From Streptomyces sp. NBC_01498 (GTDB lineage Bacteria > Actinomycetota > Actinomycetes > Streptomycetales > Streptomycetaceae), in NCBI RefSeq assembly GCF_036327775.1, contig NZ_CP109598.1, positions 5,282,001 through 5,346,000 on the forward strand: a stretch of 64,000 bases of DNA. Direction: 5' to 3'. This document shows, in pieces, positions 44,313 to 52,491 of the stretch. Numbering within the stretch: the stretch's first letter is position 1; every line of letters starts with the position of its first letter. Both the position numbers and the translations under genes were made by a program. The notes beneath the pieces are model-generated. The model made no database searches and had not been told where the DNA came from. It worked only from the letters and a program-made list of their open reading frames with translations.

Positions 44313-45076
44313 CCCGCTCCCTCCCCGTCCCTCTTCGTCGTCCGCTGCCCGTGCTTCCGTACGAGCGCGGCCATCACCCGGCGTCCCACCTCGGCCTGCG
44401 CGGGCGCGATGTCGGCGAGGATCGCCTCGCCGACCCCCTCCAGCGAGGGCTCGAACGGCTCCGACATGCTGTCCAGCACCGCGTCCGGGACGAGCGCGGC
44501 CAGCTCCTCGGCGAGCCGACCGATCCGGGGATCGTCCGGCGCGGCGTCGGCGAGCGCGTCGAGCCTGCGGTAGAGGGCGAGGACCTCCGGGTCGTCCACC
44601 AGCGGGTGCAGCGCGTCGTAGAACGCCTCGCCCGTGCCCGCCGTGTCGAGCAGCGTGAGCAGCTCACGGTCCTTGGCCGCCATCGCCGAGTCCGTCTCCG
44701 GCATGGCCCGCAGCAGCCGCGCGAGCGTCGGCGACACCGGCCCCTCGGGCGGCAGCGCCCCCTCCCGCAGCTCGGCCAGCCTGCGCCGCCTGGCCCGGAT
44801 GTCCTCCTCCTGCCGCGCCAGGTCGGCGTCCAGCTCGCCGAGCACCTCCTCCAGGTCCCGCCCGGCGTCGTCGGCGAGCACGTCGCGCACCTCGTCCAGT
44901 CCGAGCCCCAGCTCCGAGAGCCGCCGGATGCGGGCGAGCAGGACGGCGTCCCGCACCGAGTAGACCCGGTACCCGTTGGACCGTCGCACCGGCTCGGGCA
45001 GCAGGCCCCGGTGGTGGTAGTGGCGCACGGCGCGCGGGGTGACTCCCACGAGCGCGGCGATCTCTCCGATTCGCAT
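44309..45076 (-). CDS. MerR-family transcriptional regulator
   Basis: 255 residues. The N-terminal winged helix is MRIGEIAALVGVTPRAVRHY then GLLPEPVRRSNGYRVYSVRD. The dimerisation coiled coil is near 80-115 (LEEVLGELDADLARQEEDIR). The 130-residue effector region (DRELLTLLDTAGTGEAFYDAL) is of the TipAS/antibiotic-binding type in size, with no metal-binding cysteines. So a small organic ligand is more likely than a metal (inference). Its own promoter has the MerR geometry described at 45083-45113, indicating autoregulation, and the message seems leaderless. Confidence 0.9.
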   Translation of the reverse strand: MRIGEIAALVGVTPRAVRHYHHRGLLPEPVRRSNGYRVYSVRDAVLLARIRRLSELGLGLDEVRDVLADDAGRDLEEVLGELDADLARQEEDIRARRRRLAELREGALPPEGPVSPTLARLLRAMPETDSAMAAKDRELLTLLDTAGTGEAFYDALHPLVDDPEVLALYRRLDALADAAPDDPRIGRLAEELAALVPDAVLDSMSEPFEPSLEGVGEAILADIAPAQAEVGRRVMAALVRKHGQRTTKRDGEGAG

Positions 45077-45082
45077 ACGCCC

Positions 45083-45113
45083 AGTACAGACCCTGACGCT
45101 GCGACAAGGTCAA
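45083..45113 (-). promoter_or_regulatory. MerR-type promoter: -35 TTGACC, 19-bp spacer, -10 TGTACT
   Basis: -35 TTGACC is at 45108-45113 and -10 TGTACT at 45083-45088, separated by 19 bp as in MerR-activated promoters. The dyad ACCTTG...CAGGGT overlaps the end of the -35 and most of the spacer. Only six bases separate the -10 from the ATG at 45076, so transcription should begin at or next to the start codon. Confidence 0.65.
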
Positions 45114-45124
45114 GGACCGGGCGC

Positions 45125-45151
45125 GGGCGTGCCCGACGACGCGGCACGCCC
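45125..45151. terminator. Hairpin between the MerR promoter and rnpB
   Basis: GGGCGTGCC (45125-45133) and GGCACGCCC (45143-45151) form a perfect 9-bp stem with a 9-nt loop. It could insulate the two divergent transcription units; direction is uncertain. Confidence 0.4.
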
Positions 45152-45270
45152 TCCTGTCCGCCCGGCGCGGGGGCCCGTTCCGCCCGCACCGGCCGCCCGG
45201 CTCGGAGCCCGTACCGCTCACCGGCCGGGCGGCCGGGCACCCGCCCGGCCGGGTACCATGACGATCACGG

Positions 45271-45677
45271 CAGACGAGCCGGGCGGACGGCCGCGTGAGG
45301 ATCCACGGATCCTCCCGAGGAACGTCCGGACTCCACAGGGCAAGGTGGTGGGTAACGCCCACCCGGGGTGACCCGCGGGACAGTGCCACAGAAAACAGAC
45401 CGCCGGGGACTTCGGTCCCCGGTAAGGGTGAAACGGTGGTGTAAGAGACCACCAGCGCCCGAGGTGACTCGGGCGGCTAGGTAAACCCCACTTGGAGCAA
45501 GGTCAAGAGGGGCCGTCGCGAGACGGCCCTGCGCGGACGTCCGAGGGCTGCCCGCCCGAGTCCGCGGGTAGACCGCACGAGGCCGGCGGCAACGCCGGTC
45601 CTAGATGGATGGCCGTCTCCCCGGCCGCCGCGAGGCGACCGGGCGACAGAATCCGGCGTAGAGCCCGACTCGTCCTG
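45271..45677 (+). ncRNA. rnpB: RNase P RNA, bacterial type A
   Basis: The conserved elements occur in order. First is GAGGAACGTCCGGACTCCAC (45317 region), then CAGTGCCACAGAAAACAGACC, GTAAGGGTGAAACGGTGGTG, TAAGAGACCACCAGC and GGAGCAAGGTCAA. After these come the P15/L15 region, GTAGACCGCACGAGGC, CCTAGATGGATGGCCGTC and ACAGAATCCGGCGTA. The terminal P1 helix pairs CAGACGAGCCGGG with CCCGACTCGTCCTG, allowing one bulge. It is the catalytic RNA that trims tRNA 5' ends. A TACCAT at 45254-45259 could be its -10 box. Ends are accurate to a few bases. Confidence 0.95.
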
Positions 45678-45871
45678 TCGTACCCCTTCGGCCCTGACGG
45701 AGGGGCCATCCACAACGTCTGCCGACTACAACTCACTTGTCGCCGTAACAGGTGCTGATCCATACACCGCGACTGCCTTCGGGCACCGTTGACGGGCGTC
45801 GGCCAGTGGCTGAGAGGGTTGGTTGCACCAAGGGCGGTGGCCCCGTCCGGGCGGGCGAGAGCTGAGGACAT

Positions 45872-45900
45872 GTAACCCGCGCCTGGAGCGTGCGCGTTAC
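45872..45900. promoter_or_regulatory. 29-bp imperfect inverted repeat upstream of the AIPR module
   Basis: GTAACCCGCGC (45872-45882) and GTGCGCGTTAC (45890-45900) form an imperfect dyad (about 9 of 11 matches) 52 bp upstream of the ATG at 45952. It could be an operator or a hairpin in the leader. The rest of 45678-45951 shows no gene. Confidence 0.3.
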
Positions 45901-45951
45901 CATCCTTTGAGCCTGGTTTCACTGTGGAGACCGATGGTTCGGGGGAAGTAG

Positions 45952-47316
45952 ATGGCATTCGCACAACCAAAAACGACAGATGGCCTGGCTGTGGCGGGAT
46001 CACCACGGCTGGCGATTCTGAGACCAGACAGAGACTTTCTTGATCTCCTCGGTAGGGATCTCGCCAAGGAAAGGTCCTATTCCCAGCCCTGTCGTGAATG
46101 GCCCGAGGTCAAGTCACACCTTGCGATCCTAGTTGCCCCTGCTGACCGGCGCGGTGACGAAAGCGGCGAGCCGCAGCCGGAGCGGATCTGGGGGCTGGGA
46201 ATTGTGCGCCCTGCCCGTGAGACCGACCGTGACCGCAAGGTCGTCGTCACCTGCACGCGAAGGCTGCCCCAGTTGGTGCCCGCCGTGGGCCTCCTGGGTG
46301 TCGTCGGCGAGCGGGTCACCGGTCTCTCATGGTCGTTACCTGAAAGCGGTCCTGTCACAGTTGGCGCAAGCAGCCTGTTGGCCGGTCTCCTGCGATCGTG
46401 CCCTGAAGTCAAGAACGCGGTAGAGAATCTGATGCCGTGGCTTGACGAAACCCCAGGTTGGACCAAGAGGGAACTCCGCTGGCGTGACGAGCGCGATGCA
46501 CTTCTGCTCTTTGCCAAGATCGCAGGGTTGGCCAGCAAGGACTTCGCGCCAGTGCACAGCTGGGACAGGGAAAAGGCCCGGACAAGTTTTCTGAGTGGAC
46601 TCACCGGGACTCCGACCCAGCAGGAATTCGGAGGAATTCGAGGACAGGCTGCGGAGAATTTCAACGGTGTCGGTGAAATCGTTCTCCGTCCATTCGTGAG
46701 CGATAGGGGTCGCCAGCGTTACGACGTCGAAGTCACGTCGATCGTTGGCGGACGGGTGGCCGCTGGCGAAGAGGGTTTCCTCGACGCTTATTATTACCAC
46801 TACGAAAGCCAGACGCTCGTCGCACTGCGTTACCTGCGCCCTACCTCGAGTGGGCTTCTGTCGTTGGAGACCGGACACAGCCTGGCCGAATTCCTTTCCC
46901 GAGTTAAATTTCGGCCGAGCTCCGTCCGGCGTGGCCTAGGCGACTACGGCCTGCTGAACGACCCGCTCTTTCTCCGTGTGCACGAGCCGGTTCCTTTTAC
47001 TTCCTCTCTGCACCGGACAAGCTCTGGTGCGATCTACCCCTACGACCAGATCTACGAAGCGGTCTCGGCCTCTGCGGTGCGCGGTCTCCCAGTGCCCTTC
47101 AATGACATGATCACCCGGCACCTGGTGCCGACGGACTTCGCCCGTCTGGTGCGCGACGGTTGGCTCGGTGCGCGCGATGTGACCTTCGGCATGGTCTTGG
47201 ACTGGGTAGAGGCCACCGTCCAAACGGGGCGTGTTGCCTTGGTATTTGTTGACTTCAGTAGCAGACCGCGCGGCAACGGTTCAGGGATCGAGACGCGGAG
47301 TCAGGGCGTCGCATGA
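45952..47316 (+). CDS. Unknown protein paired with the AIPR gene
   Basis: 454 residues, soluble, no domain recognised. Visible features: an N-terminal DFLDLLGRDLAKERSYSQPC segment; the middle stretch AENFNGVGEIVLRPFVSDRG with alternating strands; DAYYYHYESQTLVALRYLRP (aromatic-rich) near 285; and a helical C-terminal part (GWLGARDVTFGMVLDWVEAT). Its codons use A/T third positions far more than genes to the left (for example around 46660-46930), suggesting transfer. It ends 26 bp before the AIPR gene, so they should be co-transcribed. I infer a partner or regulator of the AIPR protein; no activity is claimed. Confidence 0.75.
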   Translation: MAFAQPKTTDGLAVAGSPRLAILRPDRDFLDLLGRDLAKERSYSQPCREWPEVKSHLAILVAPADRRGDESGEPQPERIWGLGIVRPARETDRDRKVVVTCTRRLPQLVPAVGLLGVVGERVTGLSWSLPESGPVTVGASSLLAGLLRSCPEVKNAVENLMPWLDETPGWTKRELRWRDERDALLLFAKIAGLASKDFAPVHSWDREKARTSFLSGLTGTPTQQEFGGIRGQAAENFNGVGEIVLRPFVSDRGRQRYDVEVTSIVGGRVAAGEEGFLDAYYYHYESQTLVALRYLRPTSSGLLSLETGHSLAEFLSRVKFRPSSVRRGLGDYGLLNDPLFLRVHEPVPFTSSLHRTSSGAIYPYDQIYEAVSASAVRGLPVPFNDMITRHLVPTDFARLVRDGWLGARDVTFGMVLDWVEATVQTGRVALVFVDFSSRPRGNGSGIETRSQGVA

Positions 47317-47342
47317 CGCCTCCAAGGGGAAGGTGACTATTC

Positions 47343-49460
47343 ATGGGTTACTCGGGGGCGGATACACCTCGCCAGGTCGCGCAGGTGCGTGAACAACTGC
47401 GTGAGACTTTCGACGGGGTGGTAGATGACAGCGACATCGCCCACTTCCGCGGCGGGAACTACGAACAACGTTTCCTCTCACGTGCTCTCGCCGCCCTCGC
47501 GGTACGTCGAGTGGCTAAGTGCAGCGTGGCCGAGGCAGCCCGGTTCGTGACTGACGGCATCGCGGACCAGGGGTTGGACGCCATCGCCCCCCTGCCGGAC
47601 AGCAAGCATGCTCTGCTGGTTCAGGCGAAGTGGAGCGACAAGGGCACAGCGACCTTCGACGTTGATGCGGCCAAGGCGATGGTGGACGGCCTGAACCGGA
47701 TCGAGAACGAGCTGTACGACCAGTTCAACCAGCGTGCCGGCGCGCTCGCCCTGGAAGCCAGACCGTTCATGGTCAACGAGAGAGCCACTTTGGTCATCGC
47801 GCTGATGGGCACGGTGGAACCGTCTCCGCCCGCACGCGAGGTTATTGACAACGCACTCGCAGAGTTCAACAAGCACGGCGCCCGAATGACCGTCAAGGTC
47901 CTTTACGCTGCTGACTTCCACGACCAAATCCATGCGGATCTCCGGCCGGAGCCCATCTGCCTGGACGTACGTCTCGACGACTGGTACCAGCAGAAGGGGC
48001 CGCTTGAGGCCTTTCAGGGCACGGTTTCCGCCGAGAGCGTCGCTGAGTGGTACGAAACATACGGCGCCAATTTGTTCGAGCAGAATCTCAGGGCTCCGCT
48101 CGGGCCCACCGTCACCAACGCGGAGATCGGTCAGACCCTTACGTCCGATCCCACGAGGTTCTGGCACCTGAACAACGGCATCACCATGATCTGCACCTCG
48201 CTCACGGCGAAGAACGACAGCGCCAAGTCACCCCAAAGCAGGCCGACCACACTCTCCGTGGCCGGGGTGAGCATCGTCAACGGCGCTCAGACGGTACGGG
48301 CTGTCGCCAGGGCCATGCATGACGACGGTGAGGCGGCAGCCAATGCCACCCTGAGCATCAAGGTCATCAACACGCACGGAGACGGTGGGTTCGGCGTACA
48401 GGTCTCGCAGGCGGCGAACCGGCAGAACGCTATTGAGCAGCGCGATCACATCGCGCTCGAACCCGTGCATCAGGCCATCAAGGCCAACCTTCGTGCCGAG
48501 TTGCGTAAGCAATACGTGATCAAGCGCGGGGAGCCGGTCGCCGCGCCAGAGACCGGTTGCTCGCTTGACGAACTGGCACTCGCACTGGCGTGCCTGCACC
48601 CTGACGCCGAACAAGCCGCCCGGGCCGCCAGTTCCACGGAGAATCTCTGGGAGCAGGGCTCCAAGGGGAGCCACACCCTGCTGTTCAAACGTGAACCCTC
48701 TCCTCAGAGGGTGTGGCGCTCCGTACTCACGCTGCGCACTGCGCGCAGCGCGGTCTACGAACTTGGCAGTGGCCAGAACGGTCGCGAGGCAGCGACCGCC
48801 GAGCACGGTGGCTTTCTCATTACCCACCTACTCTTTCAGCATCTCGACGCCACAAGCATCGATGACCCCGACTTCGACTGGGACAGCGAGGTTCTGGAGA
48901 AAATCCCTTCCCTTGTACCGGAGTTGGTTCGTCGGCTCACCCATCACATTGTCTCCCTGCATGGGCAACGCGCCCAGATCAGGACCGCGTTTCACTCAGG
49001 GGAGACCTGCCGACAGCTCGCGAAGTTGGTTCTTGCCGACCTGGCTGGAGGCGTGGCAGTTCCCGCACGACCCACGAAGACGCGCAAGGCACGTCGTCCG
49101 AACACCGTTCCGATCCTGGTCGACCGACGTGTCATGAAGGAGGGAGCCCCCCTCCGCTACGTGGCGTTGAACGAGCCCGAGCGGGACGCCATGGCAGGGT
49201 GGCTTGCCGAAGATGAAAGCCGACGCCAGGCCACCTGGGTCAATCACCGGACCAAGCCAATCCTTTGGGCGTACGACCAGCAGCAGTACTCGCCCTCCGG
49301 GCTGGTGTCCAAGATGTGGGCAGACGCCGACTGGGACGATCGCCCCGTGGCCAATCAGGGCACGGCCCGCTGGTTCCCGTCGGAAGATTTGAGCCTGTGG
49401 AACCTGGCCCAGCGCATCCACAAAGAAGAGGCCGAGGGAGAGGACGACGCCGAGGCCTGA
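47343..49460 (+). CDS. AIPR-family abortive-infection protein with N-terminal Mrr-like nuclease motif
   Basis: 705 residues. The AIPR core is seen in RFWHLNNGITMICTSL (about 272) and SVAGVSIVNGAQTVRAVARA (about 307), followed by SQAANRQNAIEQRDHIALEP. The N-terminal 110 residues contain E41, then GIADQGLDAIAPLPDSKHA with D79, and LLVQAKW with Q94 and K96. This is the D...(E/Q)xK arrangement of PD-(D/E)xK (Mrr-type) nucleases. The C-terminal 200 residues are unassigned. AIPR proteins are linked to abortive phage resistance; a nuclease-mediated defence is inferred. ATG 47343 follows GGGGAAGG. Confidence 0.85.
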   Translation: MGYSGADTPRQVAQVREQLRETFDGVVDDSDIAHFRGGNYEQRFLSRALAALAVRRVAKCSVAEAARFVTDGIADQGLDAIAPLPDSKHALLVQAKWSDKGTATFDVDAAKAMVDGLNRIENELYDQFNQRAGALALEARPFMVNERATLVIALMGTVEPSPPAREVIDNALAEFNKHGARMTVKVLYAADFHDQIHADLRPEPICLDVRLDDWYQQKGPLEAFQGTVSAESVAEWYETYGANLFEQNLRAPLGPTVTNAEIGQTLTSDPTRFWHLNNGITMICTSLTAKNDSAKSPQSRPTTLSVAGVSIVNGAQTVRAVARAMHDDGEAAANATLSIKVINTHGDGGFGVQVSQAANRQNAIEQRDHIALEPVHQAIKANLRAELRKQYVIKRGEPVAAPETGCSLDELALALACLHPDAEQAARAASSTENLWEQGSKGSHTLLFKREPSPQRVWRSVLTLRTARSAVYELGSGQNGREAATAEHGGFLITHLLFQHLDATSIDDPDFDWDSEVLEKIPSLVPELVRRLTHHIVSLHGQRAQIRTAFHSGETCRQLAKLVLADLAGGVAVPARPTKTRKARRPNTVPILVDRRVMKEGAPLRYVALNEPERDAMAGWLAEDESRRQATWVNHRTKPILWAYDQQQYSPSGLVSKMWADADWDDRPVANQGTARWFPSEDLSLWNLAQRIHKEEAEGEDDAEA

Positions 49461-49489
49461 CGGCTCGCAGGCGGCATCGGCGGGAAGTG

Positions 49490-51103
49490 TCATGGGTGTT
49501 GTCCCTCCGGACCGCGCAGCCGGGCGAGGAGATCGGCGATCTCGCGGGTCTCCTCGTCCTCCTCGCCCACGAGGACACACATGTCCTCGTGGAGGGCGTC
49601 GAGGACTCCCTCCGCCTCGGTGCGGCGGCCATCGGAGAAGAGCAGTACGCCGATGCTGCGGCGCAGGTCGAGCGAGGTTTCGGAAGCGTCTCCGGCCGCG
49701 TCGGACACGACTTCCAGGACCTCTTGGAATTCCCGCAGGGCGATCGTGGCCTGACCGAGGTTGGCCCGGCAGTGGGCGGCATGCCGACGGCACTCCAGCG
49801 TAGTTTCGTCGGCGGGTCCCGCCGTACGGGCGTAGATGGCTGCCAGCGTGTCGAACTCCGGCAGGGCGCGGCGGTAATCCCCGCCTGCCATGAGAATCGC
49901 CGCGCGCTGCCGCCGCAGACCGAGCACACGCGAGTTGTGTGCGCCGAGAGCGGTGGCCGCCGTGGCGATCGCCGCCTTTAGTACGTCTGCGGCCTGGGCG
50001 AACCGCCCGCTCTCGGCAAGGTCCGTGGACCGGGTGTAGGCGTCCCGGATCGCATCCCGCAGTGCGGTGTCGGCGCGCGCCGACATCAGAACGGGAGGCT
50101 TCGGCTCGATCGGGGGTGCGGGCGCCGTGGTACGCCGCAAGGGTGCGTTCGGCCGCCGGTAGACCAACGTTGGGTCGGGAGCTTCGGACGGGGAGCCGCC
50201 GTGGCTGAGGGCCACGCGTTCGGCTGCCGATCCCGGTGGCGGCAGGAAGGGCGACAGGCGCTCGTACACCGCGTATGCGTCGGCCGGACGGTGTTCGGGG
50301 ACCTTGGCCAGCAGGTCCAGGACCAGTGCCTCCAGAGCTTCCGGTACCTCGGGTCGGAGGGAACGCAGCGGAGTCGGCACCTCATCCATGTGCTGTTGGA
50401 GGAGTTGGTACTCGCTGTCGCTGCTGAAGACCGTTTGCCCGGACAGGAGTTCGTGCAGCACGCAGCCGAGGGCATACAGGTCGCTCAGTGGGGTGATCTG
50501 CGCGTTGTCGATCTGCTCGGGTGACATGTAGTGGCGGCTACCGATGAAGCCGTTGGTCGCGGTGAGCCGCGTGACATCCGTGCGCATCAGTTTCGCGATG
50601 CCGAAATCCAGTACCTTGACCATGCCGTCAGCGGCGATCAAGAGGTTGTCCGGTTTCAGGTCGCGGTGCACGACTGGGATGGCGTGCGCGTACGACAGGA
50701 CCGTGCAGATCTGGGCCGCGATCGACGCGGCCCAGGTCACCGGCAGCAGCGCCGCCGTTCCCTCGTCGGCACCGGCCAGCACCGAGCGCAGGGAGACCCC
50801 GCGCACGTACTCCATCACCAGATACAGCCGGTCGTACGACGCCTCGTCCAGTACGGCGTCGAACACCTGCGGCACTCCGTGATGCCCGATCCGGGCGGTG
50901 ACACGCGCCTCGCGTTCGAAGCGGCGGGCGAACTCCTCTGCCTGCGCGGGCGATACGACGACGTCGGGCCGGATGAGCTTGACCGCGATCTCGCGGTCAA
51001 GCACGGCGTCGTAGCCCCGCCAGACCGTGCCCATACCGCCGGACTCGATCTCCTCGATCAGCTCGTAGCGGCCCTGCTCGCCGATCCTCCGTGCCTGCGC
51101 CAC
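49490..51103 (-). CDS. Soluble Ser/Thr protein kinase with C-terminal helical (TPR-like) repeats
   Basis: 537 residues. The Hanks-type kinase domain covers 12-275: Gly loop IESGGMGTVW, catalytic Lys42 in IAVKLIRP, VVHRDLKPDNLL (about 148), VLDFGIAK (about 168) and SRHYMSPEQ. A Pro/Ala linker leads to about 200 residues of paired helices (STDLAESGRFAQAADVLKAA; GGDYRRALPEFDTLAAIYAR; NLGQATIALREFQEVLEVVS), which read as TPRs. There is no membrane helix or PASTA domain, unlike PknB-type kinases, so it is cytoplasmic. It is convergent with the AIPR gene (29 bp between stops). Possible signalling or effector role within the defence region. Confidence 0.92.
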   Translation of the reverse strand: MAQARRIGEQGRYELIEEIESGGMGTVWRGYDAVLDREIAVKLIRPDVVVSPAQAEEFARRFEREARVTARIGHHGVPQVFDAVLDEASYDRLYLVMEYVRGVSLRSVLAGADEGTAALLPVTWAASIAAQICTVLSYAHAIPVVHRDLKPDNLLIAADGMVKVLDFGIAKLMRTDVTRLTATNGFIGSRHYMSPEQIDNAQITPLSDLYALGCVLHELLSGQTVFSSDSEYQLLQQHMDEVPTPLRSLRPEVPEALEALVLDLLAKVPEHRPADAYAVYERLSPFLPPPGSAAERVALSHGGSPSEAPDPTLVYRRPNAPLRRTTAPAPPIEPKPPVLMSARADTALRDAIRDAYTRSTDLAESGRFAQAADVLKAAIATAATALGAHNSRVLGLRRQRAAILMAGGDYRRALPEFDTLAAIYARTAGPADETTLECRRHAAHCRANLGQATIALREFQEVLEVVSDAAGDASETSLDLRRSIGVLLFSDGRRTEAEGVLDALHEDMCVLVGEEDEETREIADLLARLRGPEGQHP

Positions 51104-51181
51104 GCCTCGCGCCCCCGTCGTCCTGATGTCACGTCAGCCGGTCGCGGTACACGCTACCTACTGGCGTGGCGCGCGGCAGGG

Positions 51182-51373
51182 TTACAACAGGTGGTCGGCC
51201 TTGCCGGCCTTGATGTCGGTGATGAGGGTGCGGAGGGCTTCGAGGGAGTCGGTGAGGTAGCGCTCTTCCTGGCCGTTGAGGGCTATGTAGCCGTTGCCGT
51301 CGGAGTCGGCGCCGATGCGGAAGCAGGAGCTGCCTTCGCCGCAGAACGGTGCCTCCCAGGTGATGTTGGCCAT
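51182..51373 (-). CDS. DUF397-type small protein
   Basis: 63 residues: ITWEAPFCGEGSSCFRIGAD, then YIALNGQEERYLTDSLEALR and LITDIKAGKADHLL. The pattern (W near the start, GxGSSCxxIG, a final K-x-G-x-x-D) is that of DUF397. These small proteins accompany XRE/DUF5753 regulators in Streptomyces, where pairs such as WhiJ-type regulators and their partners control development. It lies 12 bp downstream of the XRE gene. It probably binds and modulates that regulator (inference from the family). Confidence 0.85.
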   Translation of the reverse strand: MANITWEAPFCGEGSSCFRIGADSDGNGYIALNGQEERYLTDSLEALRTLITDIKAGKADHLL

Positions 51374-51385
51374 TTTGGCCTCTCC

Positions 51386-52237
51386 TCAAAGTTGTTGAGC
51401 GATCTGACGGATGACGTCGCCAGACCGCTCCGCTGACAGAGCCAAGTCTTCCAACAGATCGAGTTGTGCCCGATATTTCGCGAGCTGCCCGTCAGCGTGC
51501 AGGAAGAGTGGGCCATGAGAGTTGTCCACCTGGACGGTGTCGAGTTGCGGTACGGGGCCCTCGGTGTAGACGACTGAATGCCCTGCTCCGGGGAAGGCAC
51601 CGTGGCTGAAAGGGATCACGAGCACGTTGACATTGTCCCACTCGGAGACTTCCAGCAGGTACTGCAACTGGGCTTGGGTGACCTCTGGTCCGCCGAACTG
51701 CATCCGCAGCGCAGCCTCGTGGATCACGGCGACGTAGGGGGTCGGATTGCCGCCGGTGATGACCTGCTGCCGCTGGGAACGGAGAGCCAATCGGAGAGCG
51801 ACCTCGTGCTCGGGCAGTGGTGGGACGACGGCACGGAAGATGGCCATGGCGTGAGCTGATGTCTGAAGCAGTCCGGGAATGTGCACGGTGTTCGCGCCCC
51901 GCAGACGCACTGCGGTGGCCTCGGTTTCGGAGATGTCGAGCATGCCCTGAGGCAAGCTTCCCCGGTAGCGTTCCCACCACCCCGTCTCACTCGGCTCTGC
52001 CATTTCGGCCAGCGCGTCGACGTACTTCTCCTCGGTGCAGCCGCAGTTGCAGGCCAGCGTTCGTAGCCTTTCGGGGTTGATGGCGCGCAGTCCGGACTCC
52101 ATGTTGGAGATCCTGCTGCGATCGACGCCGAGGAGCCCTGCGGCGTACTCCGCCGACATACCGGCTGTCGTGCGCATTCTGCGCAGTTCGCTTCCCAACC
52201 GCTTCTGCCGTTGGGTCAGGACCGTCCTGGGTGGCAT
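51386..52237 (-). CDS. XRE-family HTH regulator with DUF5753 domain (WhiJ-like)
   Basis: 283 residues. The helix-turn-helix near 10-60 is LGSELRRMRTTAGMSAEYAA then GLLGVDRSRISNMESGLRAI. DUF5753 covers about 95-275 (IPGLLQTSAHAMAIFRAVVP; FGGPEVTQAQLQYLLEVSEW; VLVIPFSHGAFPGAGHS). Start ATG 52237 has GGAAGG six bases upstream; the earlier GTG at 52264 has none. It forms a trio with the DUF397 gene and the divergent ATP-binding gene, and a strong palindrome between the divergent genes is the likely binding site. Confidence 0.93.
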   Translation of the reverse strand: MPPRTVLTQRQKRLGSELRRMRTTAGMSAEYAAGLLGVDRSRISNMESGLRAINPERLRTLACNCGCTEEKYVDALAEMAEPSETGWWERYRGSLPQGMLDISETEATAVRLRGANTVHIPGLLQTSAHAMAIFRAVVPPLPEHEVALRLALRSQRQQVITGGNPTPYVAVIHEAALRMQFGGPEVTQAQLQYLLEVSEWDNVNVLVIPFSHGAFPGAGHSVVYTEGPVPQLDTVQVDNSHGPLFLHADGQLAKYRAQLDLLEDLALSAERSGDVIRQIAQQL

Positions 52238-52303
52238 GTTGTACCTTCCGTGCCGCGAGGCCATCGTCGTATGAGACAGATGGGCATAAGTTCACCTCAT
52301 CGA

Positions 52304-52337
52304 GGCCATTATTGCGAACCGAATGGCAAATATGGCC
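52304..52337. promoter_or_regulatory. Palindromic operator between XRE and ATP-binding genes
   Basis: GGCCATTATTGC (52304-52315) and GCAAATATGGCC (52326-52337) are inverted copies with 10 of 12 matches, 10 bp apart (22-bp centre-to-centre, two helix turns). It is AT-rich for this genome and lies in the 254-bp divergent gap, 67 bp from the XRE start. Binding by the XRE regulator is inferred. Confidence 0.55.
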
Positions 52338-52491
52338 CCCGGTGGCCTACCGTCAGTATCGCGCATCTACACACGCAGTGCCGGAAGCGCACCGCGCGAG
52401 CATGCCCGTCCGCCCTGGGACGGGTGCGCCCGCGACCAGGGCGGTAGGCCACCGGCGATCCCAAAACCCTCACACCGTAGTGGAGTTCGCC

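Noticed and set aside
45660..45951. Integration (att) site at the rnpB 3' end
   Set aside because: No integrase, excisionase or second copy of the rnpB end is visible within the window.
45503..46006. Minus-strand ORF over rnpB
   Set aside because: It overlies the 3' half of RNase P RNA, whose conserved motifs are clear on the plus strand.
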